NCBI GenBank assembly: GCA_003194525.1
Contig: NBIV01000080.1
Location: forward strand, 204,975 to 268,974
DNA: 64,000 nucleotides
Source: Gracilariopsis chorda
Taxonomy: Eukaryota > Rhodophyta > Florideophyceae > Gracilariales > Gracilariaceae
Direction: 5' to 3'
Shown here: one piece after another, positions 55,350 through 64,000 of the stretch
Layout of the letters: each line of letters opens with the position of its first letter
Position numbering within the stretch: position 1 is the stretch's first letter
Notes under the pieces: generated by a model
The model's input: only the letters and a program-made list of their open reading frames with translations
Told to the model about the DNA's origin: nothing
Database searches by the model: none
Program-made: the position numbers and the translations under genes

Positions 55350-57670
55350 TAATTCTCGTGAACTTCTTCTCCTCGCCCACCCGAATAGTAGAGAAGGTTT
55401 GGGTGGGGATGAGTGGGAATCTGATGAGGGATTCGTTGACGTCGTGGAGGTAACGTTCGAGGTGGGCCTTGCAAGTCAGCTTCTTTTTCGGTTTGAGGGT
55501 GGGGATGGTGATGTGGGCTATTTGTACGAATGAAAAGAGTTGTTGCAGTTCGGGTGCTCTGTGGAAACAGGCTGTGAAAGAGATTTGGTTGATATCTTTG
55601 TGCAGTGTAAGGTTGTACTTGAATATCTCATCATTGATGGCGTCTTCCTAGTAGGTGTTGGTGAGTTTGGCATCTTCGACTGCTCCCCGCGTGGTGGTCA
55701 GGAGGGAGAGTTGAGTCTTCCCCCAGAGACGTCATTTCTGGGCTGTATGGTAGAGTGGGAATAACTGTTATGCCGTGTTGGTTGTAGAAGCCTTTCATAT
55801 AGTTAGATAGGAGTTATTTTGCGTTGTGGCAGCGAAAGAATTTGGAGTATTGGTTTTGCTACGTCCGGGCGAGGTTCATATGGTGTTTGAAGAATTAGGC
55901 TACTGCGGTGCGTGTGACAGTGCAGTTCAGGAAGCCAAATCGGGAGCAGGCATCTCGAAACGTGATAAATTGGTTGTTTCCATGATAGGATGTGGTGGGT
56001 AGCGGGCCACAAACGTCGCTGCTCATGGATTGTCCGAATCTGTCGTCATGGTGCGTTGGACGGTGTGGTGCCGGTACTGCTCTGCCGTATCGGCACGAGG
56101 CGAAAGTAATTGTGTGCAGTTTGCGGAGTAGTGTGGGTGGCATACCGGGGAGGAGTTGTTAGAGTGCACAGGTCGATTTGGTTGAACTCGAGGTGCCATG
56201 CATAGTAGGTTTTTCGGAGAGTAGTAAGGTTTTCGTTAGATTTGAGGAGGGGCGCGGCTTTCGGGGATAAAGTGGCTAGTGCTGTGGAGGGGATGTTTAT
56301 TGTGTGGGGCATGGCTGGGTTGGCGGTGCTGTTGGGATTGCGGACTTTGGGTTTGTGGTGTGTGGGTGGTGTTGGCGGGTGCGCGCGTGCACCGTAGGTG
56401 TTTGGGGTCGTTCGTTGTGTGCTTCATAGAATGAGGTGCCGTTAGAGTCTTTTTATGTGTGGGGCTGTTGCTATAACTGACAAGAGGTGCCTGAGTTTCT
56501 TTTTGATAATAATGGCGCGCGCAGGGTAGAAGTGCACTGCGCTGAAGTATTTTGCTATTTCGAGGCTAGGTTTGGTTCGATTTTGGTGTTGACGACTGCT
56601 GGAATCGTGAATGTGATGCCATTAATTAAGCGGAGGTTGGTCCGTTCTGTGTGCTGGATAGGGAACGATTGGTTGGTGACGTTGCGTGAAAGGTTGTGTG
56701 CCGGGCGCATTGGTTGGGTGGTCTTTGCGATTTGGGAGGGGTTTGCTGCACTTTCGAGGACAAAAGTATCGTTGTCGTTGTTATCATCGATATGGGCTTC
56801 AAATTCTGAGTTCTGTGGATAGTCAGAGAGCGGGAGCAGTTGATCGTGGGTGCGGGGAGCAAACGCTTCTTTAGCCTGGGGTTGTGGTGGTTTTTGATGT
56901 CGTTGTTCTCTCACACGTTGTTGGGTCATGCACTGGCGTCGTTGTGGGGGGGCACTTGGTGGTAGGTGCACAAAAGGGGGGTGCAGGGGTTCTAGACTCG
57001 CCGGTGGGAGCACTTACGAGTGTAGAGGTGGTGTCTGTAACTGACTGTGCGGTGGCTTTGCAGTATAGAGGTAGTGGATGGTATGAAGGGAGATCAGGGG
57101 AGGTCCTGTCGGAAGAGCTCGGTTTGATTGATCTGGGTGGCAAAATCTCGTATGGTGGGCGAGGGGTTTAGAGACATTGCTTCCTCAGTGGTATGGTATT
57201 GTGGGTTAGCACGGAGACCTTGGATGAGGTAGAATACTGTGATGGCGCGGAATTTGGCGTTGACCATGCATGTTCACAGGTTTTGGTGCTTATTTATGTA
57301 GTCGTTGATTGTGATGTCAGGGGTGATTTGTATAGTGCGAGCTTCGGCTTCGAGGATTCGGTGGGTTGTCTCGGTGTTTGAGGCTATGTGACATTTGATG
57401 GTTTGGAGTATGTTGTGTGGCGTGTCGTCATAACTGTCTGGGATGAAGAGGGAGGATATGGTATCGAATATGGTGGTGAAGATGAATGATTGGAGGATGG
57501 CTTGATGTGTTGCATATTGTTCAGCTGCTGAGAGGTCTGTAGGAGTGACTGGATATCTTACAAGGTATTCTGTTGTGTCGGGGATAATCTTATGTTGGGT
57601 AAGGTTGGCTTCGCCCACTGTGATATGTGTGAGTGTGATATTGCACGATTTCACGACGCCGGACGACAAC
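55350..57670 (-). mobile_element. Truncated Ty1/Copia retrotransposon, minus strand
   Basis: The gag start (57669-57274) has VRYPVTPTDLSAAEQYATHQ and DTPHNILQTIKCHIASNTET, the UBN2-type Copia capsid pattern. Further down are a low-complexity Pro/Thr region, a GAG-pre-integrase segment (YYAWHLEFNQIDL near 56190) and an integrase segment with CRYGRAVPAP and SSDVCGPLPTTSYHGNNQF near 56040-55960 (the DVxGP motif). Reverse transcriptase and RNase H are missing: the sequence ends near 55350 against the Myb-like relic. Frames are broken many times. Confidence 0.75.
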
Positions 57671-58437
57671 AGCCTTTTTTGTAATTTTCTTTACTGTCGA
57701 GTAGCTTGAAAATATGTTAGTAGCTCAAGAGTACCATCGCTGGCGTGCAATGCCAATAGATAGTAAACCGAAAAGGGTTCATAGAAACGTGAGTACTGCC
57801 GCGGCAGGCACAAGACGTGCACCGTCTCGACTAATGCAAGGCGGAAATAGATGATGATAAAAGATTACACAGGACAACAGCCCTCTAGTAGCAGTGGAGA
57901 AGAACGGTGGTGATAACAGATGCACGACCAAACCCTTAGGTCTAGTGCAATAGAGATATAAATGTTTTTACTGAACAGGCACGACCAAAACCTTAGGTCT
58001 AGTCCGTGGCTTGGAGCAAACTGGTACGCCGGTTGATCTCGTAACAGACCGAGGCAGCCCAGTCACTCACGGTGTGCAGGAGACTGAGCTGCACGGTTAT
58101 ATGGGGAAAGTGTGGTAGAGTAGTGTTGGAGGCAAGGAGGAGCAGACAGCTCTAAGAGAAGGTGGGGGTCGCCAAAAGAAGGAGAAGTAGCCTGGCCCGA
58201 GTTGGCTTAGGGGCCACCGACCTCGGGCTTTAATAGACAATTAGGCTAGGTGCATAATCTCTAGTTATGCATACTAGGTCTAAGCAACAACTCATAATAA
58301 CCTGTCATGGGCCACATCCTTCCCATGACGGGCCGACTTGGCAATAGTTATTATACCTCTTAGGGTATTATTTTGTCGATATAATATCTGGTGAGGGCCT
58401 CGAACAATTCCAGCAATATTCTTCCAGCCACCTCACC
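57671..58437. other. Non-coding stretch upstream of the Copia relic, possibly LTR or leader
   Basis: On the 5' side of the minus-strand Copia gag, so the expected place for its 5' LTR and leader, but no LTR partner is present to prove it. Contains the direct repeat at 57922-58003. Confidence 0.4.
57922..58003. repeat. Direct repeat, two 25-bp copies
   Basis: GCACGACCAAACCCTTAGGT(+5) at 57922-57946 and again at 57979-58003 with one difference, 57 bp apart. Confidence 0.8.
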
Positions 58438-58860
58438 ATGTCCAGCCCAGACGTAACCTCCATCATTCGAGGGCTCTCAGACGATTCCAGCTTGTCGGGA
58501 CATTCGTTTCAGTATTGTGATTTAGTAGAGATGGAAGCAGAAAAAGAAGATGCGCCGTCGCTGTCATCCCGGTGGAACACACAACTAGCAACGGAAACAG
58601 TCCCGAATAGTTTTGAGGGCTTTGGATTCTCTTCGTAGTTACTGCTCGAAGTACAGGATATTTTACGCCGTGTTGCAGAATGTTTGTTGAAGGTGGAAGA
58701 CGTCGTTGCAATCCGGAATGATCTCATATACCAAGCGCCAAACTTGTATGTGCGTGGGCTGATGCACGGGGCAGTTTTTGCTTCAAACTGCCATTTTCTT
58801 CAAAAACTCACTCCCATCCATTCTCTTCTTCCTATTATAGACCAAAGTCTTCATAAGTAA
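58438..58860 (+). pseudogene. Unrecognised short ORF with one internal TAG
   Basis: ATG 58438 to TAA 58860 in one frame, 140 codons, interrupted only by TAG at 58636-58638. Reads MSSPDVTSIIRGLSDDSSLS, an acidic stretch, then EVQDILRRVAECLLKVEDVV and QAPNLYVRGLMHGAVFASN. Coding-like composition. It may be a small gene relic or an N-terminal fragment captured between elements. No family recognised. Confidence 0.35.
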
Positions 58861-59390
58861 AAAATTCTGTAAGCTTCCTTTACCTTTGCTTCTTTGCGGC
58901 ATGCGCGGTAGCTGAAGCGCGTGTGGTATGCTGATCCGTGGTAGTAGCGCCCTCCACTGCGTGATTACCTGGGGCGGCGATGATAGTGGAGTCATGCGGA
59001 CATAAGGTATGGGTACGGTGCAGCATAGCATATGATATGAGCTCCGGTGTAGGTGCCAACGCATGAAAGAAGCCAGTGCAGGAGCAGCTGCCTGAGGTAG
59101 CGGCATCTAGAAGTAGGGGGGGCGAACATGATAGACATGGGGCTTGATGGCGGCACGGGCAGCGCTGATTTGCGAGCTATGGCGCGTTAGGAACAGGAGA
59201 GACGGCGAATACTGGCAATATGTTCTGCATATCGCAAGGAAAAGATTTGGATCAGTTTTTCCACGCTTATAGAGATACGAAGGATGTTATCGTGACTGAG
59301 TATGACAGACGGTACGGGAATCAGATGCAGTATGAACTCGTTGCAAACATGCAGTGTGAAGACGCAACGAAAGCTGCAGTGGCACGAAGT
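58861..59390. other. Spacer, no gene recognised
   Basis: Short frames only. Its right part (59220-59390) is open on the plus strand and runs into the presumed LTR of Gypsy-3. Confidence 0.35.
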
Positions 59391-60081
59391 TGTAGTGCAA
59401 TACCCGCAAGCGGGACAACCCACGAAGACGTTCGGAATCTTCCCCTCTGGAGGGTAACACAGCGAACGGAGCCTCTCCGGATGAGCACGACGAAGTCGGG
59501 TTGTAAAGCCGAGACTCACCCTCACACCAAGCGGGGAGAGTTGAAACGGTAGGATTAGGATCACCACGAATGGGAAAACAGCCCTTCCAAGGAGTACGAG
59601 TCCACGTAAGTGGGAGAAGACGTCACGGGATACCGGCACGAGAGACACGCGTCAGCGGTGACGAGCAACCACACAAAGGGGTAGAAACCACGAGAGTGGG
59701 GTAAGGGAAATACGGGGGATGCCCGATTGGGGGCGACAGGGGTGTAGGCCAACGGGACCACGGAAAAAGGTACAAAGGAACCCTATACAGGGGCGAGAAC
59801 ATGGCGGTGGTGAATTAAGTGACAAGTGCCCAAGGCAGTGATACTCCTAGTGACGCAGGGTGGATAGGTCTACCGTTAGTAACGCGGCTTTACCTCCGAG
59901 GAGTGTAGAACACTCGCGAAAGCGGAAAAGACTTAGAGCCAAGAACCCTGGTTGGGGAAGTTTACTCAGTGTCAGGGCGAGGTCGCCGAGCCACTATATA
60001 GTGTAGTAATCTCCCTACTGTAGCGTAGATAAATAATAAATAATAAACATAAGTTAACTAAATGTCCACACCGTGGTGCCA
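59391..60081 (-). repeat. Presumed 3' LTR of Gypsy-3
   Basis: The right (inner) edge is set by TG...CA form plus an adjacent purine tract (AAGAGGAGGT on the minus strand, 60082-60091). The left edge, TGTAGTGCAATACC at 59391, is a guess. The minus strand has a TATA-like CTATATAG at 59994-60001. No second copy lies in the window to confirm. Confidence 0.4.
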
Positions 60082-60329
60082 ACCTCCTCTTGACTATCCG
60101 TGTCACGCGTGGTCCACTCACACCTTGGGCGGCACACCGCGCATGCACAGGTGTGCACCTGGCGCACAGTGCGGATCCGCTGAGGGCTGAGACACCCGTT
60201 AATAGCGGTAGTAATCATAAACACGCGAAAGCGGCAAAAAAACATCAAGTCCACAGGGCATCGCTGAGTCCTCCTCCTTGAGGATTGCACTTCATATCCC
60301 CCTCCTGAGGTGCGAATACGACATCCACA

Positions 60330-62146
60330 ATGGCGACGGAAGCACCGGGAAAGGTCCTTAAATGTATGTCCGGTTCGCCGGCTCTCGATCCCACTCTGGG
60401 TAGCGAGCACCTAGCTGCGAACAGCGAATCTGCGACCAACTCTTCCGAGGTTCTTCCAACAACACATACGCTTTCGCGGCCTTCTTCTCCGATTACTCGG
60501 CTTCCTTCATCTACGATGAACAACAACAACGGCAACAACAACAGCAACGCCGGCAGCAACACACCGTTACAGTACTTCTCCGGATTTCATTCCGTGCCTC
60601 TACCGCAGAGCGGTATCTCGACTCCGTCGCAACGAACAGGCGCACATGCGAGTGCGGCTCCCACGGGAGGGTATCTAATGGCAGCGTGGCCGTCGTACGA
60701 AATGCTGGTCGGGTTGCAGCCTTCGCAACATGCGATGACTCTCCGGTTGGCGCCATGGTTCCACCCGACTGCGGTGTTCAATGATGCGCTTCTGGCGATG
60801 TATACCGATGGAAACGGAATGCTCCCGGGTGACGTTCCGGCAATCGTGACCACTTCTTGGGATTGGCGCAATCGCGTAGCGATACCCGTGCACACGGTTA
60901 TCCGACGGGGTCGGGAATCAGCAGCTTCCGCGCACGCGGCGTTGGTTTTACTCGCTCATCAACGGCTTCGCCGGGCTCCCTTTAAGTATCCCATCCCCGA
61001 TGGTGTGGGCTCCGACATCGGATTGTATCGCACCCAAGGTGAAATGGGGTACCTCGACCGCCTCGCTGGTTTGGAACCCCTCTTGTGGAGAAGCATTCCC
61101 GCGGCGCGCCAAGACGCGGTGTGCTGGACAAGGCCGATCATTCGGGCTGAATTTTGCTAAATGCGTTGCTTGGTGAGGGCCAAATTCTTGTCGATGATAC
61201 GATTTGAGCGGCGAGCACGGTCCCGATTCGGGTATTTGATTCCGTATCATAACGTAGAAGTCGAACGCATCCGCGTGGTCAACCGACGGGGTCGGTACCT
61301 TCCGATTCCACCGTGGTGGTCGCATCTCGAAGCGTGCCGAGGTTGCTACATCGAGTTGCCTCCCGTGATCACGTATTACGGCTCATACCTCATCGAGGAT
61401 CCTCAGTCCGGGCTCTGGTCCGTGGTGGTCACCGAATGGGCGGTCCGCACAGCGGCTTTCATACTCTGGGAGGTTTATGACCAGTACAGACTGTGGTTCA
61501 TCCCGTTGCGGGTCCGTGCCGCCATCCGAGCGCGGGACTTACGAATCCCACTAGGTGGTGGGGCAAACGCTGACGAAGTAGCGGGGCTCCTCGATTTCAT
61601 CAACCAGATTGACTGGGCTTCAGTTCCTCTAGAGCAGAGTGGGCGTACTGCCGGTAGCCGGATACAGGACCTGTCGCCAGGGCGTCGAACTCCGCTCGCG
61701 GGGACTTCATCTACTTCAACCCTTGGGAGGGGCATGAGATCTCCGCGGAGGAAGCGAACGAGCTCCAGTTTGCACCGAGATATATCCCCGAGGGGCATCC
61801 GACCGGGTTTGTTGACGCCGATGAGTACTACAACGTCTACGACGGTGAGGATCCGATGTTCGACAACGAGCCCGACGAAGGTGCCGGTCACGCCGAGGGG
61901 GAGGGAGAACCATATGGTATGGATGCTCTTGGAGCCGCCCCTGCGAGTCAGCCGTCCAATCCGTCGGTCGCTCTTCCCACTGGTGGGTCCTCTACGCCAG
62001 GTGAGGCGAACGTGTCCCCTGCGGGTCAGGCTGCCGTGATCTCTCAGTTCCTCCGCCAAGTGGGGCTGGGAGGTAACGAGGCCAGTGGCGATGTCACCGC
62101 GATGCAGGATGCTCTGATAGCCCGACTCCAGGGAAATAACCACTAA
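60330..62146 (+). pseudogene. Conserved antisense gene of Gypsy-3, homologous to that of Gypsy-2
   Basis: ATG at 60330; about 605 codons with one in-frame TAA (61158-61160) and one frame change near 61640-61690, otherwise open. The order parallels the Gypsy-2 gene: SYEMLVGLQPSQHAMTLRLA, then DVPAIVTTSWDWRNRV, FGYLIPYHNVEVERIRVV, YYGSYLIEDPQSGLWSVVVT, EWAVRTAAF and GDFIYFNPWEGHE. It ends in an acidic then Ala/Gly/Ser/Pro-rich tail and a final short helix. An Asn-rich run lies near residue 65. Plus strand, opposite to Gypsy-3 pol, and convergent with it (215 bp between stops). No known domain recognised. Confidence 0.7.
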
Positions 62147-62360
62147 GGTGGGGACAGTTCCAACCCGTAAGGGGGCGTGTTACCTCACCATGGGGGTGCA
62201 ACCTTGTGACGTAGTGTAGTCCTTCGACTAGTCGGTGTTCCATCGATCGTATCGAGTAAAATCCAAGTTGACTTGTGTTCCTTCTTCTTTCCTTTCCTTT
62301 CTCCCTTTCCACACCACAACTCGATCCTTTATTTCCTTCCTTTCCACCGCAGTGGCTTGC
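62147..62360. other. Convergent spacer in Gypsy-3, pyrimidine-rich
   Basis: 214 bp between the antisense gene and pol. Contains a long CT tract (about 62278-62345: TTCCTTTCTCCCTTTCC and similar), comparable to the tracts in the same place in Gypsy-2. Confidence 0.5.
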
Positions 62361-64000
62361 TTATCCCACTTGGGCGTGTATCACCGATGCCGGGATCCCT
62401 GTTCGCGTTCTGCGATGATATGAAACCACTTTCGAACGTGGGAGGTGCTCTATTGGCTCATCCGAATCATATTCAGGCCCGAAACCGTACCAGCGTACGC
62501 GGTACTGGATATAACCATCTGGATGGTAAGAATGTTCTACAATGTGGTGAACGACAAACTCCTGTTTGTAGACTTCCCGGCCTCGCCGTGTTCGCATTAT
62601 CGCGTCCTGCACGGCAGGCTCTACCACCACTGGTGGGTGTTGGACAGTCTTCCCCGGAAGGGGCATGGCTTGGTACTGCCTGTCCATGCCCTTTGAGGGG
62701 TCATTAACCGGTTTCCGGGTAGGTTCATCCGTTTCGCGGGTCTGGAGGTCCTCGGCACGGCCGGTTGCGTCGACCACTTGATGGTGCGTATCGGGACCCT
62801 TGCTGTGGGTTAAAGTATCCCGCTTCGCCGTTTCTTCACTCCTTGAGTGGGCTTCTATTGACGATACCCTTTGAGGGGCTTCTAACGCATCTGAAAGATG
62901 AGCATCTGGGTCGCGAACCACAAGTTTGTGTGTAGATATCCGTCTTGACGGGGGTGCTTCAGACGACGAAGTCGGTTGTACCACGGTGCGTCGTACAGTA
63001 CGCGTTGACTCGCCTCGGGCGGTAATTGGTGCCTTTGCCGTCCGTACGGTGTCAGGGTCACGTGCCGTTTGCAACGGATGGTCGAGGGTTGTCCGCGCCG
63101 TCTTGCGCTCCGCCTCCTCACATGAGGGCGGTTGCAACGGTGCTGCCGGTGTGTTCTGCCGTGCAGTAGGAGTTACCACGTCCGATGTAGTCGGCTCAGA
63201 GGATCCCGCGAGGGCCTGCTCTGCATTATCCAGCGTAGCTGTTGTTGACGAACCGTGACCCACGGAATGCGGGTCAACGCTCGACGGCACAGCCGGTTCA
63301 GTATCGCGAACGCGAATAGTTTCCTCAACGATTTCACTTTGGCGAGAGACGTCCCACTGCGTGGTGCATTTTGACGACTAGAATCCCGGTGGGGAGTGCG
63401 ATCTGGCGCAGATGCGGTAGAACTTCCTCGAGAGAGTTCAGCGGTAGCTGTAGCACGCAAATGCGAAGATGGCACGTCAGTAGACGGAACACTCGGTCCA
63501 CTATTATCCTTTTCGATGTGTCCGGAGGTCCGTGCACCACGGTTGTCATGACGCGACGAAGCGGTTTCATTCTCTCGACGAGAGTTAGGGTTCTCCTCCC
63601 CCTCCTTGGATGGAGCGGCATGGGGAGTGGTAGAAGCGCCCAAACTGCGGGGATAGACGCTGCGCAGTGGCGTTAGAGAAGAAAGGCCATTCGGGCCTGC
63701 GTCCGATAAGGACGGTATATCTGAGAGTCCCCTTGAAGGGTGTGGCAACACAGAAGGCCTGTTAACCACAGATGTGGGTTGTTCCACTGGGGTGTGTTGG
63801 TTCTCATCTTGGTAAGAAACCTCTACGGAAGGTGGCGGTGCGATAACAACGCGATCGCGAGAAATCCACTCGTGAGCGTCGTTCATTTCCACCACTAAGG
63901 TGTCTTTATCCACTGATATGACCTTGTTAGGACCGTTCGCGACGGGTGAGAGCTTATGCCGTTTCTCCTTATCAGGGTTCCAGTGCTCCTTACGGACGAA
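62361..64000 (-). pseudogene. pol: Gypsy-3 pol, C-terminal part (integrase tail and chromodomain)
   Basis: From the right edge: HKLSPVANGPNKVISVDKDT (GPY/F-like integrase tail), a long Ser/Thr/Pro/Arg-rich linker, and a chromodomain near 62600-62440 with FVVHHIVEHSYHPDGYIQYR and RWYGFGPEYDSDEPIEHLP, ending at 62361. A 1-nt shift lies near 63300-63340. The linker between integrase and chromodomain is much longer than in Gypsy-2. Confidence 0.82.

Larger units (their letters stand above)
59391..64000 (-). mobile_element. Gypsy-3: chromodomain Ty3/Gypsy element, 3' part only (runs off the right edge)
   Basis: Minus-strand element entering from the right. The end of integrase and a chromodomain lie at 62361-64000, a plus-strand antisense gene at 60330-62146, and a presumed 3' LTR at the left. 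Same layout as Gypsy-2 but clearly a different family by sequence. Its gag, most of pol and the 5' LTR are outside the window, so the left border is an estimate. Confidence 0.8.

Noticed and set aside
1-64000. tRNA, rRNA, CRISPR arrays or prokaryotic features
   Set aside because: None seen on reading both strands; repeats present are LTRs, inverted repeats and short direct repeats of mobile elements.

Overview
This looks like nuclear DNA of a multicellular (florideophyte-type) red alga; Chondrus-like is my inference, not a match I could test. The host genes are compact, and introns are few and short (84 to 118 nt where I can place them, all GT-AG). The genes include a DUF1664 protein, a copine-like protein and an apparently plastid-targeted type II glutamine synthetase with a Phe-containing N-terminus. 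The rest of the window is a thick pile of DNA transposons and LTR retrotransposons. A gene-dense island followed by nested Gypsy, Copia and Harbinger remnants is how red algal genomes of this kind are organised.

Region 1 (1 to about 23.45 kb) is the gene island. In order it holds: DUF1664 protein (-, cut by the window edge), a Tc1-like element with IR/DR ends, a MED11-like protein (+), the histone mRNA stem-loop binding protein SLBP (-), COP9 signalosome subunit 1 (-), a tiny spliced basic protein (+), a CRT10-like WD40 protein (+), glutamine synthetase (-), an unrecognised 1431-residue nuclear protein (+), ALG10 glucosyltransferase (-), mitochondrial ribosomal protein mL53 (+, three exons) and a two-C2 copine-like protein (-). 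Two pairs are head to head and probably share promoters (glutamine synthetase with the 1431-residue protein; ALG10 with mL53). Perfect E2F-type sites lie about 200 bp upstream of SLBP and of the 1431-residue gene, suggesting S-phase control.

Region 2 (about 24.8 to 41.1 kb) is nested transposons. It begins with a decayed DDE transposase facing a DUF6818 Myb-like gene. Next is a PIF/Harbinger transposase split by a complete 6.75-kb Ty3/Gypsy element (Gypsy-1, target duplication CAAAC). Then comes a decayed piggyBac-like element whose transposase appears to carry an inserted PD-(D/E)XK nuclease-type domain.

Region 3 (41.1 to 64 kb) holds a 10.5-kb chromodomain Gypsy element (Gypsy-2), a second Harbinger remnant, a truncated Copia element, and the 3' part of another chromodomain Gypsy element (Gypsy-3) that runs off the right edge. 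Gypsy-2 and Gypsy-3 both carry, on the strand opposite to gag-pol and between pol and the 3' LTR, a long open frame of about 600 codons that is clearly the same protein in both. I recognise no known family in it, and I consider this conserved antisense gene the best candidate for an undescribed system here.

Most element genes are dead, largely through in-frame stop codons that fit C-to-T change. No tRNA, rRNA or CRISPR was seen. Several long frames begin only at TTG or GTG; for eukaryotic genes I moved the start to the first suitable ATG.
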